Translations under genes and position numbers: made by a program
Shown: piece after piece, positions 1-12,825 of the stretch
Numbering within the stretch: position 1 is the stretch's first letter
How the letters are laid out: each line of letters begins with the position of its first letter
NCBI RefSeq assembly: GCF_937616625.2
Contig: NC_065577.1
Location: forward strand, 43,367,001-43,431,000
Length of the DNA stretch: 64,000 nucleotides
Direction: 5' to 3'
From: Mercurialis annua
Taxonomy: Eukaryota > Streptophyta > Magnoliopsida > Malpighiales > Euphorbiaceae
The notes under the pieces: generated by a model
Seen by the model: the letters and a program-made list of their open reading frames with translations, nothing else
What the model was told of the DNA's origin: nothing
Databases searched by the model: none

Positions 1-298
1 TTTGTTTAAAGTACCTGACAAAATCAAATATGTTGTGTGCTTAGGATAATTTTATTTTTCGGTTTGAACAATTTCTCATTGCTAGAGAAGTACATAGAAT
101 GTAATCCAGTTAATCATACAATGTATATAGGATAGGTAGGATACTTGCCATTGCTATTTTTCAAGTCATTTGAACAGTAGACCACCTAAATTATCCCCAT
201 TATTTAAAGATTGATCCTTCCTGTTTAGTATTACACTTTTAAGCAATGCGTCATTACCATCATCATTACTGTGGTTTTTTAACTTATTGCTTATGCAG

Positions 299-1717
299 TT
301 TATTGCTGGTTGCGGGAAATTCTTTGAAGGCACTGCAGAACAGATGTATCAATCACTTTGTGTCACGTTGGGTTCACTGCCAAAACCTACTCAAGTCTAT
401 TGTGGTCACGAGGTAATTCTTTTTCTTTTTCATTTTCTTGGTTTACAACTTTAGATAACAATAAAGTGCTGCTTTCTTTTTCTCTCGTGGATGAACTAAA
501 CTGAATCTCCTTATCATTTATTGATGCTTTGAGATTTCATTGAAAATCAGATTTTATTGATATTTCTTATAACCTAAAGTTCATCTCTCCCTCATTTTTT
601 TTCCTTTGGGCTATTTCTGTTGTTTTTGTATTTCTGCCCATTTTAACTTAGACTGCTATAAAGTTGAGTACTTCAGAGATGTTTAACAACAGAAAAAGAG
701 TATAGTTACAAGGGTTTAGGTGACTTTACTAGTGTTTTGAATATCTGAAAATGGTTAAGTGAGGATATTGACTTTGGGGTTTTTCCTATTCTAAACAAAT
801 TCATGCGAGGACGCATAAAAGGAAACTTTTAATTGACGACATGATATGGAAATAGGAAAGGGTATTAAAATGAAATCATTTGTTTGAGCATAATTTAAGT
901 GGCATTCACTCTTGTCTTTTGATTGATTGGTAAGGATGCGTTATATGCATGCTCTATCAGTATCACTAGCATTGCAGCTCCCCTTAGGAAAAGGAAAAAA
1001 AATCAATTAGCATGCAATTCAATCTGGATGCAGGGGTGATCTAATGGCTACTTTAGTAGTTTGCAAGTGAACATTATAGTTATGTATTTAATTTTAGTAA
1101 ATTGGAAGATCAATTCATTTTCTGATCTCCACTAACGTGGTTGTTCTTTTTTGATATTTGTTTATTTTTATTTTTTTCCAGATTAATTTCAGTTGACATG
1201 TAACATCTGGTATTATATTTCTCCAGTACACTATCAAAAACTTGCAATTTGCTCTATCAATTGAACCGGATAATGTGAAGTTACACGAGAAGCTTAAATG
1301 GGCTCAGAAACAGCGCCAAGAAGGTCTCCCCACCATTCCCTCAACAATTGAGGAAGAGTTGGAGACAAATCCATACATGCGCGTGGATCTTCCGGAGCTT
1401 ATGGTTCCTCTTTTTACTCTCGTTCTAATTGGGTTAAACAGAAATATATACCAAATGAAAGTTGTGGAAATGATAAAAGATACGGGACTTAGATTTGGAA
1501 TTGTACCCTTTCTCAATGTTCTATATTGTTAGGCTTCAAGCTTTCACAAACTCCTGCATAACTTCTGTATTATTTCTGCATATGCCTTGTTGTGCAAAGA
1601 TCTAAAATAACTTGCTTATCTAAAATCTTGCTACATTCGCAGGCAAAAGTGGGCTGTGAATCTCCTGTTGAAACCATTCAGAAGTTAAGGAAGCAGAAAG
1701 ACAATTGGAGAGGCTAG
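299..1717 (+). CDS. GLX2-2: Cytosolic glyoxalase II (hydroxyacylglutathione hydrolase), 3' part
   Basis: This enzyme hydrolyses S-lactoylglutathione to D-lactate and glutathione, the second step of methylglyoxal detoxification. Only the last three exons lie in the window: 299-412, 1227-1403 and 1643-1717, with consistent phase (38, 59 and 25 codons) and GT-AG borders. The first exon starts [16 protein letters not shown], a glyoxalase II signature, and ends in YCGHE; with exon 2 this gives CGHEYT, whose His is a metal ligand in the family. The C-terminal domain carries [10 protein letters not shown], and the protein ends in KDNWRG, matching the plant cytosolic isoform. The upstream exons with the THxHxDH metal site lie left of the window. 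The first 298 bases are intron. Family identification is secure; calling it cytosolic rests on similarity. Confidence 0.93.
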
Positions 1718-2742
1718 ATCAGGATTTTTTTTATCTTCTTTATGTTATGTCCGAGGGCATCAAGAAGTTAAACTTTATATCTGTGAAGTCGATGAAAATG
1801 CTTTGGTTGCAGATCGTTATGTAATATGCAGATGCTAACTGCAAACTCTTTTCATGTTTTTATTATGAAATGACATGGCATGTTTTAAAATAGTTTGTCC
1901 AGAGATAGCAGATGCATCTTCCCCATTTGGCTCTTTTGCTTTCTATCTTTGCAAAGGGCAGTCTATTGTATGTATATAAGTAATAGAATCTGATTTCACC
2001 TCAGTTGTTGCTGGAGGATTGTGCAATTAGGACACTATAGTCTGCTGTGCTTTGGTTTCAGCTACAATTTTGAGCCTGTGAAGTTCTGCTGGACAAAAAA
2101 CTAGTAAAATCTTGTTTAACTCATCTTCGAGGCAGATTGCATGTAAAGTGAATTGTACCAATGATGGGAGAATCCATTCCGTGATGGTAACTTTATCTTA
2201 GCTTGAATTATGGTAGTTTTGCTGCTAATTTGTTTTTATTGTTAGGGGAGAACATAAAAGCATGACTTGTATTGGAGTGCAAATCTCGGAAAGAGAAATA
2301 AATAAATACTTTAAATGGAGTGTGTAGAAACAAGTATGAATTTTCTGTTAATAAGTGGAGATGAGCGTGATGCTAACTAAAACATGTGCTGGAACAAAAT
2401 AAGCTAACTTGCTTAAGGTTGGGTTAAGACACCTCTTCTTCATTGGTCTGAAGTTGAACTCTCGGATCTCTGTGCAGTTGCATCATCTAATTTATATTGT
2501 ATACTCCAAAGACCTATTAAATTTTCCTGGTAATGTTTCCTGTTTATGTTCTTCATTTATATTCTTATTTTTACAATTTTATTTTCTCTGCAGTTGGAGA
2601 TAACTTTTCAAACTTCTTCCTCTAAACAACTGCTACATTATTATTTGAAACTTCAAGTGCAGAAACCGGAACGCCAGGCTCAAATATTTGCATGCGCCAG
2701 TTTTACTCCACAAGCAACCATTGGTACTGGTTTTAACTCGGG
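1718..2742. other. Intergenic and probable 5' UTR of the RING gene
   Basis: No protein-coding exon is supported here. The first kilobase after the glyoxalase stop contains its 3' UTR. The stretch before 2743 probably contains 5' UTR of the RING-finger gene: an in-frame TAA at 2734-2736 blocks any upstream extension of that reading frame, so ATG 2743 is the first usable start. Confidence 0.5.
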
Positions 2743-5666
2743 ATGTTTCAGTCATCTCTTTCTTTTCTGTTGGAGCGTGCTGGTATTGTTTTAACCCCAC
2801 CTTCCGACCAACTGCATCAAACCAGCCAACATTTGTTAGTCGATGGAGCTTTCCCTCCAACTCAGTTGCCCAATTCTGCTGCCACTAGCAATAGAATTAG
2901 CACGGCCGAGGTTCTTATTCAGATTGCTGAATCTGTATACAGTGATCATCATGGGATAGGAAGAGAGGAGCAAAATAACGAAACATCAGATAGTGAAACA
3001 AGTACTGATAATGGAAGTACAACTGATGAGAGATTTGATTTAGTGTCTTCTCCTGCATTAGCTCCTCGTTCTAACCGTATAAGCTTGATTGGGGATGTTG
3101 TCTGGGATGGGCAAGATTCTTCTATCCAGGGTACTGAGTTGCACCACATTGGCAGATGGATTGAGCAAATTTTTCCATTCTTCTTGCTGTTGCTAGTTGT
3201 TTTCATTCGTCAACATTTGCAAGGTAAATAGTATTGATGTTGTTTTGCATTCTTGGCGGGTACATCTACAGCTAATAAGGTAGAGCAGTGTGTTTTTTCT
3301 TTTATAATCTAGATTGACTTCAGTTCAACAATGATGTTCCATCTAATGGCTTGCATTTGCATCACTTGCTTGGTTTAAATAATTTTGTCCTTGTAATATG
3401 TGCTGTATATTCGAGAGTCTGGTAGAAGGAAAATTTCGGGATTATATGATTGATAAGACTGCATGGTTTAGACTTCCCCTGTTCATCCTGGAACATTGAC
3501 AATCTAATAGATATTTCATCATTGACGAAAAATTTCATAACATGATATAAGGAGTCAGACTTCTGCAATTAATTATGTATTCTAATCAGATTCAGATGTT
3601 GATTGAACTTGGGAATTCAGGAAAATTATTTGGCTGGTATTTTTTTTCTTTTCAAGTTTCTTCCCAAACCATGAAGCAAATATTGTTCAACTGCTTTTAC
3701 TTAATAAGCCAGTAAATCTCTTAGTCTCTTTCTTATTTGGAATTTGGAAGTACTTACTCTTATAGTAGAATCTAGAGAGCATATGTTTCTTCACTTATAA
3801 TTGCTTGAAATGTGTCTTATCTTGTTTCTTTCTCTTTTTTGCAATCTTGAACTATTGTTCAAGTCGGCTTATTTTTATTCTTTTATACTTTCAGGATTTG
3901 CTGTTGCAATCGGGATTACAGTTATACTTCTCAAGTCAAATGACATTCTGCAAAGACAAGTTGCTCTAAAGGTTATCTTGTTTGTGTGGCATTTACGGAA
4001 ATTATTTCTTCCAGTTTAACTTCTGTTGTGAAAATAGTTTTAAAAGAGAAGGTTAATCACTGTTTATGCAGGGAGATAGCAAGATCTATGTTTTTGCTCT
4101 GATCTCCATATTTGGCATCCTTTATGTGATTGGTCTTTACTATTGTTATCGAAATGATGATCTTTTGCCTCCATTGGTCATGCTCCCTCCAAAAGTCTTA
4201 CCACGTTTTCGGACTGCAGTATTCATCATCATAATAAATGGTATATCTTTTGAGTTTTGAGCAGTCCTCATGAATTTTAATTTCTAGTAATATACAGGTG
4301 TTATGGTGATGGAGGTATCTCAGTGTTTAGATGCTGCTTATTTGGTAAACTATCTATGAATAGCAAACCATATAAGTTTAATGAAGCATCAAGACAATCA
4401 AGAGTTATCATTCTTTCTGCATTAGAAATATTTCTTTATATTATAGCAACTAATCGTCAGCTTTCCTGTTCAATATGGTTTAGCTTTTTTGGAATGTGTC
4501 ATTTTTGTCAACCATTCTGATTTTTCGACAAATAGAAAGAAAGAAATATTTTGGTGATAATTGCAGTCAGTCCTTGCTCTTTTGCCAGATTCATCCTTTT
4601 GCACACTTCTTTTGGTTCAGTTTTCCCTTTCAATGTTTTTCATGTTCCTTTAAACTCGTGTCTGTTGTAATGAGTATTCTCTAAACTTTTACTACTTTCA
4701 GATGCATTGGTTCGACAGGCAGCAATGACTTTCAAGTGTTTACTGTTATTGTATTACAAGAATGGTGGTGGCCTCAATTATTACCGGCAGGTGAATGATG
4801 TGATGCCCTACAAAGTTATGTTTCATTTCAAGTATTACGTTCAACTGCAAGTCCGTTTTTTAGAAGTTTGAAAGAACCTTTGACTTCAATTTGGAATTTG
4901 GTTTGTAAGGGTCAAATGCTAACGTTGGTTGAGCATATGTTGCTGTTGTACCGCACCATGATACCAACGCCTGTATGGTTTAGATTCTTGTTGAACAAAG
5001 AAAATGGATGCCTCTTCTCATCACTGACGACAGGGTTTTATTTAACATTCAAGATTACTTGTGTAATTGAAAAGGTAAGTTGTGCTCAATGATTGTGGTT
5101 CATTCTGTCTGCTTGTGTTGCTGATTTGCTAATTATGTTTAGTTAATTGGTTGTGATTATAGGTAAAATCCTTGCTTGCAGCCTGGAAGGCGTTATCACA
5201 AAAGGAAGTTCATTACAGATCATATGCAACTGCGGAACAGGTGAGAATGGTGATTCAGGCTCCTGTATTTCCAGGGAGGAAGAAACTTGTAATTTACTTG
5301 TAAACTGTTGAGATGTTTCTTTGAAATTGAAATTGCAGCTGATATATAAAAATGTGCATCAGAAGTAATGAACTGAAGTTATTTGATGCAGGTAAGTGCA
5401 GCAGGCGATCTGTGTGCCATTTGCCAGGAAAAGATGTATTATCCTGTATTGTTGCACTGTCGACACATATTCTGTGAAGAGTGTGTTTCAGAATGGTGAG
5501 TTTGCTGGTTGCTGAATTTACTGTAAAACATGGTCAAAGTGGTATTATTTGGTGGTGCAGGTTTGAGAGAGAAGGGACGTGCCCATTGTGTTGGGCGTTG
5601 CTGAAACCGAGAAATGTGAGGTCATTTGGGGACGGGTCAACAAGTATAGTATTCCAGTTGTTTTGA
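2743..5666 (+). CDS. RNFT1-like multipass membrane RING-finger E3 ubiquitin ligase
   Basis: The product is a probable ubiquitin ligase of an endomembrane. Eight exons fit in phase: 2743-3223, 3895-3971, 4072-4240, 4702-4790, 4910-5074, 5163-5240, 5392-5495 and 5561-5666. The N-terminal ~140 residues are Ser/Asp/Glu-rich and unstructured. Hydrophobic segments follow: [42 protein letters not shown] and two or three more. The C-terminus is a RING: CAICQ, then [10 protein letters not shown], then CPLCWALL, giving a C3HC4-type metal pattern. This order (TM segments then a C-terminal RING) matches animal RNFT1/RNFT2 and their plant homologues. It ends SIVFQLF. The start was chosen as the first ATG after an in-frame stop. 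Substrate unknown. Confidence 0.88.
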
Positions 5667-7892
5667 AATATCTGGATCAAAGTGGATGATTGACATAAAT
5701 AGAGGTAGGAGGGGAACAAATGGGATAATCCATTTATGTATAAAGGTGCTGCATTTCTATCTCTGCATGGGACCCTCATTGATGGTGGGAGATAGATATT
5801 GGTAGTAATATAATTAGGTTTTGGTGGCAAGTTGTTTTGTGCTGTCGTACAAAAAGCTGGTGTATTGGTAAGAAGAGATTAAAAGAAAGAAAGAAAAATA
5901 TGTGCGTATGACTTTGCACAAAGTTAGCCTGAAAATGGAAACAGTATGATGATGGCAACTCGGACCTTAATCTGCAAAGGACCACAAATGCAGTGTGAGT
6001 GAGGCAGGAGAGGAAGTAATAAATAGAAAGATGACTTTCATTGTTACCATTTTTGAATTCAGTGCAGTCTCACCCCTGTAATGTCCATCTATCACTCTCT
6101 AAATTACTCATTTGTGATTTGAATAGAAAAATATAAAATATAAGATTCTCTCATACAATGATCAACTATATATATTTTTGCTGATAAGAATGTGTGTGTC
6201 TGCGTGTGTGAGCAAGGTATAGTGGATTAATATTTGATGTGAATAAAATAAGAGATGCATGAAAAATGTTTGGGGAAAGTTGGAGTTGCATATCCTAATG
6301 AAAGTGGAGGAAATGATGGATGAATGAGGAGATGAGAGAGAGGCAGTGAGGGATCTGCCGACTCATTGATTCAAGCTAAATATTGGACCTCTTTTTCTGT
6401 TTCTTTTCTTCTTTCATTTCCTCATACATACATATTGCTTCATCATTCACTAATTATAATATAGTATATCATATGCCAACAAATGCTTCTATTCCACCAC
6501 ACCCTATGCTTCCCAATTTTCATTTCTTCTTAACACAACTGCTTACATCTCTTTCTACCACTTTAATACTATTACTATACAAATTCCTCTCTGCTGCTGC
6601 TGCTGCTGCATTGCCCAACATGGATCAAACTAATCTTCCTCTTTAACCAATTCAACTCCATCTACTTTGTATGCTATTACTCATCTCTATAAATTCATTC
6701 TTATGATTTCCATTTGAACTAATAATTAATTAATCTGTAAGATTTAAATCCCTTCATTTTTATATTTCTATTATAATCACTAAATTACTACAATCAATAT
6801 ATATTTCTACCTTTCTCATCACCTTGCAATTTTCTATTCTGTTAATGTCAGTATGAAAATCAAACTATTTTTGCTTGTCTTCTTAAGTTTCATCAACAGG
6901 TTACTTAAATCACAATCAAACCCTTTTTTATCTAATAAACTTGTAATGTAAGTAAAGCAAAATCTTGAAAGGCCAACACAATACATACGGGGAAGCAAAA
7001 GTTTCTAAATTCATAGAATTCAATGAATACGTTATTATGGTAATTTATTGGTCATACAAAGTTTTATATGTAGAACTCATCATATAAAAATTAATATATC
7101 TGTATTTAGATTAGTTGTAAATTTATTTTTAAAAATATAATCAAATTGATAATATATATTTTAAATAAAGTATTAACAAATAAAAGGTAAATGAAATTAT
7201 AACTTAAGAATCTAACGAAGCTTATAAAAGGATATTGAGAAATATTTTTTATATTTTATTTGAAATAAAAAGTTCGTGAAGGCAAGTAGATGATGAGAAA
7301 ATTGCCAGCGCAATTTTTAGGTTTCAATTGTTCAATTTTTAATTTGAAGGGTTTATATGACAAATTTTGAAGTTTTAAGGGAAATTTGTGTAACTCTAAA
7401 TAAAATGAAGGGCATTAAATAAGATGGATGATAGGAGAAAGTGCAGAGGAAGAACAAAGTAAATGAAGAAACCTCAACGCTCTCCTACTGTCTGTAACTC
7501 AGAGGTTCGTCTTCCTATCTGGTTCCGATTTGTTTTGCCTAATGTTTTTAGATTATGCGATCAATTTTTTCATTGAAATTGGAACTGAAAATTGGGGTTT
7601 TCTTGTTCGAATCATCAGAATGATAATGAAAAAGGATTCAAAGTTTCCTTTATGTTTGTTATGAATTTGTACTAATACATGTTATTTGTGTGTTAATTCT
7701 ACTGACTCACTCTTTTTAAGTCTTTGGATACGGGAATCTGTTTTATTGAACATTTATTTTGGTTGCTGTGCTGAATTGCTGCTTATTTCATTCAATTGAA
7801 TTATGCATTCTGGCAGTGGTCTACCTCTATAACTGCAACATTGCGTATCCTGTGTCCTATGGGTTCCTAGCAAGCCATATTCACCTCTCCTC
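5667..7892. other. Intergenic region with ATG18 5' leader
   Basis: No coding gene is supported. The left half contains the RING gene 3' UTR and AT-rich DNA, including a short CTG run near 6592-6608 inside an unsupported reading frame. Around 7440-7505 there is a probable non-coding first exon for ATG18a, ending before a GTTCGT donor near 7504. A matching acceptor (CTGGCAG) lies near 7816, so a 5' UTR intron of about 310 bases is likely. This is inference from splice-like sites. Confidence 0.4.
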
Positions 7893-10492
7893 ATGACTTC
7901 CACTGTTTCTTCTTCTCGCGGGTTTCTTCCACCAACACCCCATGCCTCCTTTGGTTCTCCCAACATCATTCCTCCTCCTCCATCTATGGCCCACCCCCAA
8001 ACCGACAGCCTCGAAACCGAGTTACTCTCTGTCTCTTGGAATCAGGACTATGGATGCTTTGCTGCTGGCACAAACTCTGGCTTTCGTATCTATAACTGCG
8101 ACCCCTTTAAAGAAACCTTCAGACGCGATCTCAATAGTGGCGGATTCAAAATCGTTGAGATGCTCTTCCGCTGCAACATTTTGGCGCTTGCAGGCAGTGG
8201 TGCTAATTCCCAGTATCCTCCAAACAAAGTCTTAATTTGGGATGATCATCAAAGCCGATGCATTGGTGAATTTTCATTCAGGTCTGAGGTGCGTGCAGTA
8301 AAACTAAGACGGGACCAGATTGTCGTGGTTCTTGAGCACAAAATATATGTTTATAGTTTCATGGATCTTAAACTCCTTCATCAGATTGAGACTTTAGCCA
8401 ATCCTAGGGGGCTATGTTGCCTTTCTCACCATTCAAATACGTCTGTTTTAGCTTGCCCAGGTCTTCATCGAGGGCAGGTTCGGATTGAACACTTTGGGCT
8501 CAATGTCATGAAGTTGATCAATGCCCATGACTCCCATCTTGCATGCATCACCTTGACTATGGATGGCCTGCTTCTAGCAACTGCCAGTACTAGAGGCACT
8601 TTGATCAGAATTTTCAATACCATGGATGGGTCTCGCTTGCAAGAGGTATCTGGCAGACATTTATTATGTTGATGTGAATATGTATGCAGTCTTAAACTAT
8701 CACCACTAGTTTTCTTCTTGGTTTCTATCTTCTGGAGTTGCGTGATTCACAAATAAAACTATCATGCTGCAACACTTTGTAGTTTGTTATTTTAGTTATT
8801 GATTGTTAAACTTTTATCAGAAATACCTGCCTATGTGGCAGCTGCAAAGATAAGTAGTGGGCTAATCATGCTAATCAGCCTGTTTGAAATTTTTGTATTG
8901 AGGATATGAAATTTTTGTATTGAGGATAACATGTCATTTTATTTTAAGTTTTACTGCGCACAAAACCTTACAAAGACCTGGTTGATTGCAGAAAGGTAAC
9001 ATTTGTTTCCCATTTTATTATTCTGGCATGATGCTTTTATTGTAATGTGGAAACAAAATTCAAATGATGACCAGGCTTCATCTTGAACTGCTATTGATAT
9101 TTTAAGTTTCTCACATATAAATGTTAGTCGTTGTCTTCTTGTAAACTAAGTTGTGTATAGTTCAGATGGGATTCAGATTTACAAAGCTGTTTACTTATAG
9201 GTTCGAAGAGGAGTTGACAGGGCCGATATTTATGGCATTGCGCTGTCTTCGAATGTCCAGTGGCTAGCTGTTTCTAGTGATAAAGGTACTGTTCACATTT
9301 TCAGTCTTAGAGTTCGAGTGGCTGGAGAGGACTCTTCCTCTTACTCAAGTCCTATTCAGGGTTCAGCATTGTTGAAGCAGAATTCATCAACTTCTCTTGA
9401 TGCTCTTATTTCTCCAAGTTCTAGTGCCAACCCTGGTTCATCCTTGTCTTTTATGAGAGGTAAATATACTTAATCAGTACTATGCAGTGTGTATATATAA
9501 TATAAGCTCTTCGATACAGTCTTAGGGGAAAATGTACCATAACTCTTCATTCTATGTTTATTTATATTTTCGATAAAATCTGGAACTAGAATGACTTTCA
9601 TAACCAGGACCTGCATGATAAATTACCATAAGGTTTGGTCCGATAGCAAGTTGATTGCATGAACTCAGGTGATGAATTTTTTAAGATATATGAGATTTAA
9701 GCAACTGAATTGGTTGGATTTGTAGACAATATATAGGAACCCAAGATTCATGTTCAAATGTTAGAATATTTATTACTGGTTACTTCAAAAGTAGATTGCT
9801 TTATTTTTTGGTTTACTTGGTGTGTGTTCTGTGGATAATATTACATGTGTCCTTTCCTTTCTAGTTTTCAGACCTCTTCTTCTTCCTGCCCGTATCTTCC
9901 ATTTTTGACAGGGAGGTGAGAATTCAGTTTTCTCCCTCTAGTCTTATCTTTTTGATACTTGTTCTTACAGGGATGTTACCAAAGTATTTTAGCTCAGAGT
10001 GGTCATTTGCCCAGTTCCACTTGCCAGAAGACACCCATTTTATTGCAGCATTTGGATCCCAGAATACTGTTATTATTGTTGGCATGGATGGAAGGTGAGG
10101 AGGATGTGCCCTGTTCTTTTATCTGCTGAAGCTGTGCATTTTATCATAATTTTAGTTTTGATTATATTTTGTTGCTTGATGGCCGAATAGATTAATAAAC
10201 GAGCTCATAATACTATATCCCTTTCGGTCCCCTGAACCTTAACTATATCTTTAATGAACTTTCATTGTCGCTAATGTTTGGTTTAAGTGCAAATTTGAGA
10301 TCCAAATTGCAGAGGCTTTTATTTTGTTGTTGTGTCTGTTTGCAAACTGTTTTCTTTCACTGTGAACAGTTTCTCACAGATTTGAATCATGTTATCAGTT
10401 TCTACAGATGCAGCTTTGATCCAGTTCATGGAGGGGAGATGGTGCAGCAGGAATATGCTCGCTTTCTGAAAATAGAGAGCATTCCGCGATAG
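7893..10492 (+). CDS. ATG18a: Autophagy-related protein 18a (PROPPIN, WD40 propeller)
   Basis: PROPPINs bind PI3P and PI(3,5)P2 on the phagophore and work with ATG2 in autophagosome expansion. Four exons fit in phase: 7893-8645, 9201-9459, 9971-10094 and 10399-10492, giving 409 residues, about the plant ATG18a length. After a Pro/Ser-rich N-terminus, propeller blades begin at [35 protein letters not shown] and [13 protein letters not shown] are typical of the family. The lipid-binding loop reads VRRG at the exon 1/2 junction, matching the RRG core of L/FRRG. The C-terminal blade contains [11 protein letters not shown] and ends in a [14 protein letters not shown] motif. The last acceptor is at 10398 rather than the later AG at 10405, because only it restores the SFYRC motif. 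Confidence 0.94.
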
Positions 10493-11148
10493 GGATACGA
10501 GTCACTGTCATTGTCATGTGTAAATACGGATCATCAATGTACATATTGTGAATGCTGTTATTGATTGCTGACGAGCAAAATTGCAAATATACAATATCGC
10601 AAATCTATCTATATAATTGAGAGGTTCAATAGAGTATTCTTAATAATTCTCACCGAATAAAGCATTTTTACGAGTTCCCACGTTTCTTAAATTATTTTTA
10701 TTAATTATTTAAACTTTCAAATTTAGAAAACTATTTGTTTTTATAATGATTTTTAGATTGATTAAAGGCGATGTTTGGTTCATGGAATAGGTGCGGAATG
10801 GAATAGCTATTCTATATAGAATGAATATTCTTTGCTTTGGTTCGTGGAATAGCTATTTCATGAAATTGTTATTTCATGATTTTGTGTAATAAACACTCCT
10901 CTCAAAAAGTAAAGAATAGCTACCATTCCATGAAGGCAATACATCAATCGTTACCTAATAATTATCTAAAAATAAGTTTGAGATGATAACTAAAGAGCTT
11001 TAGATAGCAAGTATAAATTGTGATTGTTATGCAATCGTAATTCGTAAATTAGTTCCATTTGCATACATTTCACTATAGTTAAACAATGAATTAAAGTATT
11101 AAACTGTAATAAGACTAAGCAAATTGAGAGGTGAGGAATATTAGCAAT
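10493..11148. repeat. AT-rich intergenic DNA with a GGAATAG-type MITE copy
   Basis: From about 10766 to 10950 the sequence is rich in GGAATAG/CTATTCC inverted motifs and begins GATGTTTGGTTCATGG. The same start and internal sequence recur at 24416-24625, and a shorter relative lies at 27307-27428. This marks a non-autonomous repeat family. Exact ends of this copy could not be fixed. The rest of the interval shows nothing else. Confidence 0.5.
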
Positions 11149-11151
11149 TAA

Positions 11152-11755
11152 GAGAGTGTTTGGTTAAACTTTTTGGTGGAGTTTTTTATTTTTATTTTTC
11201 AAAAAACTTCACTAAAGTGCTTGGTGAGATTTTTGTAAAAGTTTTTTTTGGAGTTTTTTGAACCTCCAAAACCTGATAGCTGTTTCAATAGTTTTAATTA
11301 GACAAAATTACCCCATTAGAATATATCGTTTCTTTAATATATAAAATTATTTAAATTATTTTTAAATACTTTAATCATTTATAAATTATATTAAAACAAC
11401 TATAATTTAATTTTTTTTTTTAAAATAAATCATAAATTATCAAAAAAATATCTAAATAAGTTTAAACTAAATATTTCTTTTTATAAAAAATAATTATTAA
11501 TATTTTTATTAAATATTATATAATATGATATATTTATAATTTTATAAATAAAATAAAAATTGTGCTCTTTAATTACGATCATTTTATATATAAAACAACA
11601 ACAGTCATTTTATATATAAACAACAACATTCATTTTATATATAAAAAACAACAGATCAAATTTCACCGAAACACATATAGTACTCTATCTGCTAACAGCT
11701 AAAAACTATTGCCTATCACTATCGGCTATAAGAAAAAGATGAACCAAACAGGCCC
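11152..11755. mobile_element. Tourist-like (PIF/Harbinger) MITE abutting the F-box stop codon
   Basis: The ends read GAGAGTGTTTGGTT on the left and, as the reverse complement of the right end, GGGCCTGTTTGGTT (11 of 14 identical). They are flanked by TAA at 11149-11151 and 11756-11758, the 3 bp target duplication expected for Tourist elements. The interior is very AT-rich with no coding capacity, including a short ATTTTATATATAAA-type repeat at 11580-11645. The right end sits inside the stop codon of the F-box gene. Confidence 0.65.
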
Positions 11756-12825
11756 TAAGAATTATTGATCCGAGGGAAGAATAAGGTTTCCCAGTAAATT
11801 CCAAATTCAGAGGATCGAAATGGAAGTTTGACATGTCTAAAGGTTTTCTTCTTGGTGTCATAAAATAGCAGAATATTTGCAAAGGAGCTGAAAATAATCT
11901 CTCCATTCTTTAGGCCCTTCACTTCTCCGATGAGTCTCCTATCAATAATTCCTTGAATTGCAATTAACCCTCCTTTATACCAAAACGAAGAGCGGTGATC
12001 TTTAAGCATCCACACCACCACTTGAGAGCTGGTGATCTCAACCATGCACAGCATTCCGCCGAGGTCAGCCAGGTGCAGGGAATTACCATCGTCTCTCCAA
12101 TCAGGAGGATGAGTGACGACGGAGAACTTCTCCTGTCTCAGATTAAAACAAAGAATGTAGTCATTGCTCCTCCTGAGGGGCTGATGGGTGGTCTTCCGAT
12201 CGATCTTCCAGTAAATATGGTCATTGACCAACACCGGATAGTTGAACTCCTCCACCAAATAAGGGCATCCTTCATTCAGCACTCTCCAAGAGGTGGGGTA
12301 GTTGGCTGCTGAAAGTGTAGCAACGGAGCACTCAATCCTGCCTCTGCTGCCATGAGAGATGAATCGGACCACTTTGCAGCCGTTGATGGAGTCCAGATAT
12401 CCGAATCCGAATCCGGCGATGGAAGTTCGAGGAGGACATGGAGGGAGCTCAAGAATTTGACGGGTGGCAGGGTTACATACGTAAATACAGAATTGAGAGG
12501 CGAAACAAACTAAACCGCAGGAGGAAGAGACGAGGAGCTTGATGGGGTCGTCGACTTTGACGGTGAAGCGAGAGCGGACGGCACCGGAAGCATCAACGGA
12601 AACAAAGGCATAGGAGAAGGGGTGATGGGGAAGAGGATTGTAGAAAAACTGAGTGGAGCGGTAGAGAAAGAGAGGGTGATTGCCGGATCTTGATCGGTGC
12701 AGTTGTTGAAAACGAAGAGTCGAAATCAGGTGACACCAGGTTTTGCACACACTCTTCGACCTCAATATACTCTTCACGTCTAATCTCGAAAGAATGTCCT
12801 CCGTTATAGTTTCCGGCAACACCAT
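11755..12825 (-). CDS. F-box protein with F-box-associated domain
   Basis: This is the substrate-recognition subunit of a probable SCF ubiquitin ligase. It is one uninterrupted frame of 356 codons. The F-box occupies about residues 3-45 (LPETITEDILSRL, then SVCKTWCHLIS). The rest resembles the plant F-box-associated interaction domain: RQILELPPCP near residue 125, a WRVLNEG segment, and repeated hydrophobic beta-strand blocks such as LVNDHIYWK. The start is the Met just before the F-box and is family-typical. The stop codon TAG (11757-11755) is made of two bases of a duplicated target site plus the first base of an adjacent MITE, so the 3' UTR is transposon sequence. The substrate is unknown. 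Confidence 0.88.
   Translation of the reverse strand: MVLPETITEDILSRLDVKSILRSKSVCKTWCHLISTLRFQQLHRSRSGNHPLFLYRSTQFFYNPLPHHPFSYAFVSVDASGAVRSRFTVKVDDPIKLLVSSSCGLVCFASQFCIYVCNPATRQILELPPCPPRTSIAGFGFGYLDSINGCKVVRFISHGSRGRIECSVATLSAANYPTSWRVLNEGCPYLVEEFNYPVLVNDHIYWKIDRKTTHQPLRRSNDYILCFNLRQEKFSVVTHPPDWRDDGNSLHLADLGGMLCMVEITSSQVVVWMLKDHRSSFWYKGGLIAIQGIIDRRLIGEVKGLKNGEIIFSSFANILLFYDTKKKTFRHVKLPFRSSEFGIYWETLFFPRINNS

Noticed and set aside
6383..6646. 87-codon ORF between the RING and ATG18a genes
   Set aside because: Low-complexity, with a CTG run and no recognisable domain or promoter; more likely chance.
9201..9212. VRRG instead of FRRG/LRRG in ATG18a
   Set aside because: Plant ATG18a proteins commonly have this variant; the two arginines are kept.
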